NCBI GenBank assembly: GCA_003506735.1
Contig: DNYS01000216.1
Location: forward strand, 2,266 to 9,220
Source: Nitrospinota bacterium
GTDB taxonomy: Bacteria; UBA8248
Length of the DNA stretch: 6,955 nt
Direction: 5' to 3'
Shown: piece after piece, positions 6,232 to 6,955 of the stretch
Layout: every line of letters starts with the position of its first letter
Numbering within the stretch: the stretch's first letter is position 1
The notes under the pieces: model-generated
The model's input: the letters and a program-made list of their open reading frames with translations, nothing else
Databases searched by the model: none
What the model was told of the DNA's origin: nothing
Program-made: the position numbers and the translations under genes

Positions 6232-6342
6232 TGAATGAAAATCGCTGGCGAGAAGACCCTCCATACGGATTTTTCCTGTGGGATTCGAAAATCCAGGGCC
6301 CACATGCGTAGTGCTGTAATTGTTGGTGTCAAAACATGATAC

Positions 6343-6376
6343 GCTCCTGAATCGGCCTTTAGCGGATTCAGGGAGC
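6343..6376 (+). other. imperfect palindrome upstream of the truncated FAD/NAD-binding ORF
   Basis: CTGAATC (6347-6353) pairs with GATTCAG (6365-6371). After one bulged G the outer GCTC (6343-6346) pairs with GAGC (6373-6376), giving an 11-bp stem around an 11-base loop. It lies five bases before the AGAGGA ribosome-binding site of the next ORF, so it could be an operator, a leader hairpin affecting initiation, or a relic terminator. There is no T tail on the plus strand. Confidence 0.5.
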
Positions 6377-6392
6377 TATCAGAGGATGCGGC

Positions 6393-6953
6393 GTGTATTC
6401 GCCGTCCGCAAGGATGGGGCAGACCTTGGCTGGAAAATTATTCGATAACGATGATGCCCTGAACTCTCTCCTCGAAAAAACCCTCGAAGATATTTTGAAA
6501 GAGGATTACTCCATTTCTTCGAGCGTGAACGGGTGGCTGTTCGTCGCTCTCATTGACGCCAAATATGTAGATGGAAGTTTGAAAAAGAAATATACGGCCT
6601 CCGGTAAAAACGAAACACTGACAAGGCCCGTCGATGAAAATGGGGATATTGTAAAAATATCAGAGGTGCTTATCGAGCGATTCGGCAACTATAAGGATGT
6701 CAAAGAAAAATATGAAAACCTGGAGCGCCTGACGGAGATGAATGCCCCGGCTTTGACGGGCGATTCGTTCATAAAAAGCAGCGATGCCGAATTGTACGAT
6801 GACATAAAGGACATTTTCACTGAGGGCTGCCTGAATGTCGTAGTCATCGGCGCGGGTTTTTGCGGTCTGGCGCTGGCCAGCGCGCTGAAAATGGTTTTTG
6901 GCATCCAGGCGAATATTTTGGTAACCGAAAACAGGGTAACCTGCCCCCGATAG
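6393..6953 (+). CDS. unrecognised N-terminal region plus truncated FAD/NAD(P)-binding fold
   Basis: This is a 186-codon frame starting with GTG, supported by AGAGGA at 6381-6386 and a six-base spacer; an ATG at 6414 is an alternative with a poorer site. Residues 1 to about 140 are mostly helical and charged (LNSLLEKTLEDILKEDY, FGNYKDVKEKYENLERL) and I do not recognise them. From about residue 147, CLNVVVIGAGFCGLALASALKMVFGIQANILVTENR is a Rossmann beta-alpha-beta unit with G-x-G-x-x-G and an acidic residue at the end of strand 2, as in FAD-dependent oxidoreductases. The frame then ends VTCPR and TAG, so nearly all of an oxidoreductase domain is missing. A run of five C just before the stop makes a frameshift possible. 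Base composition is clearly AT-richer than the left-hand genes, which hints at transfer. Whether it is functional, split or mis-assembled is open. Confidence 0.6.
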   Translation: MYSPSARMGQTLAGKLFDNDDALNSLLEKTLEDILKEDYSISSSVNGWLFVALIDAKYVDGSLKKKYTASGKNETLTRPVDENGDIVKISEVLIERFGNYKDVKEKYENLERLTEMNAPALTGDSFIKSSDAELYDDIKDIFTEGCLNVVVIGAGFCGLALASALKMVFGIQANILVTENRVTCPR

Positions 6954-6955
6954 TT

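Noticed and set aside
6270..6304. tRNA-like 3' end (GGATTCGAAAATCC, then GGGCCCACA)
   Set aside because: The GGATT-CGAA-AATCC hairpin has a 4-base loop and not the 7-base T loop. No anticodon arm, D arm or acceptor match can be drawn upstream.

Overview
This window looks like chromosomal DNA from an uncultivated, GC-rich bacterium. Translation initiation is bacterial throughout: Shine-Dalgarno sites, ATGA start/stop overlaps and GTG starts. The lineage cannot be fixed from the sequence. The gene content (creatininase-family hydrolase, amidase, SelA-like PLP enzyme, VOC protein, HU/IHF protein) fits metabolically versatile soil or marine proteobacteria-like or Tectomicrobia/Rokubacteria-like genomes, which is inference only. 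No RNA gene, CRISPR array, complete insertion sequence or defence locus was seen.

Left part, plus strand (3-2349): a three-gene unit made of the 3' part of a creatininase-family amidohydrolase, a 72-residue GatC/AtzG-like small protein, and an amidase-signature hydrolase whose start codon overlaps the small gene's stop (ATGA). The layout resembles cyanuric-acid catabolism, where a ring-opening hydrolase works with an AtzG-AtzE amidase pair. I read it as a predicted two-step pathway for hydrolysing a cyclic or substituted amide, substrate unknown. After a 284-bp AT-rich spacer comes a separate plus-strand gene (2634-3761) for a SelA/DgaE-like PLP-dependent lyase. Its N-terminal motif is unusual and is encoded by a CG-dinucleotide run.

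Middle (3762-4168): about 400 bp of AT-rich DNA with no convincing gene. It holds several small palindromes and a segment that looks like the end of an IS3-type element.

Minus-strand block (6102 down to 4169): a class I SAM methyltransferase, a HU/IHF-family DNA-bending protein and a VOC (glyoxalase/extradiol dioxygenase fold) protein. The HU/IHF gene is bracketed by two near-identical 39-bp direct repeats (36/39). In one reading frame both encode the same peptide, LEKAEAAMAEV. The copy downstream of HU is preceded in frame by YREMGIDFW and ends in a stop, so it looks like the 3' tail of a lost larger gene. The copy upstream has a TAG where the other has TGG. This is a gene graveyard around HU, and short SD-led ORF remnants lie between the tail and the VOC gene.

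Right end (6393-6953): a plus-strand ORF of visibly lower GC. It has about 140 residues of unrecognised sequence, then a GxGxxG dinucleotide-binding motif, and stops just after the second beta strand of that fold. It is therefore truncated, frameshifted or mis-assembled. An imperfect palindrome of about 34 bp sits just upstream of its ribosome-binding site.
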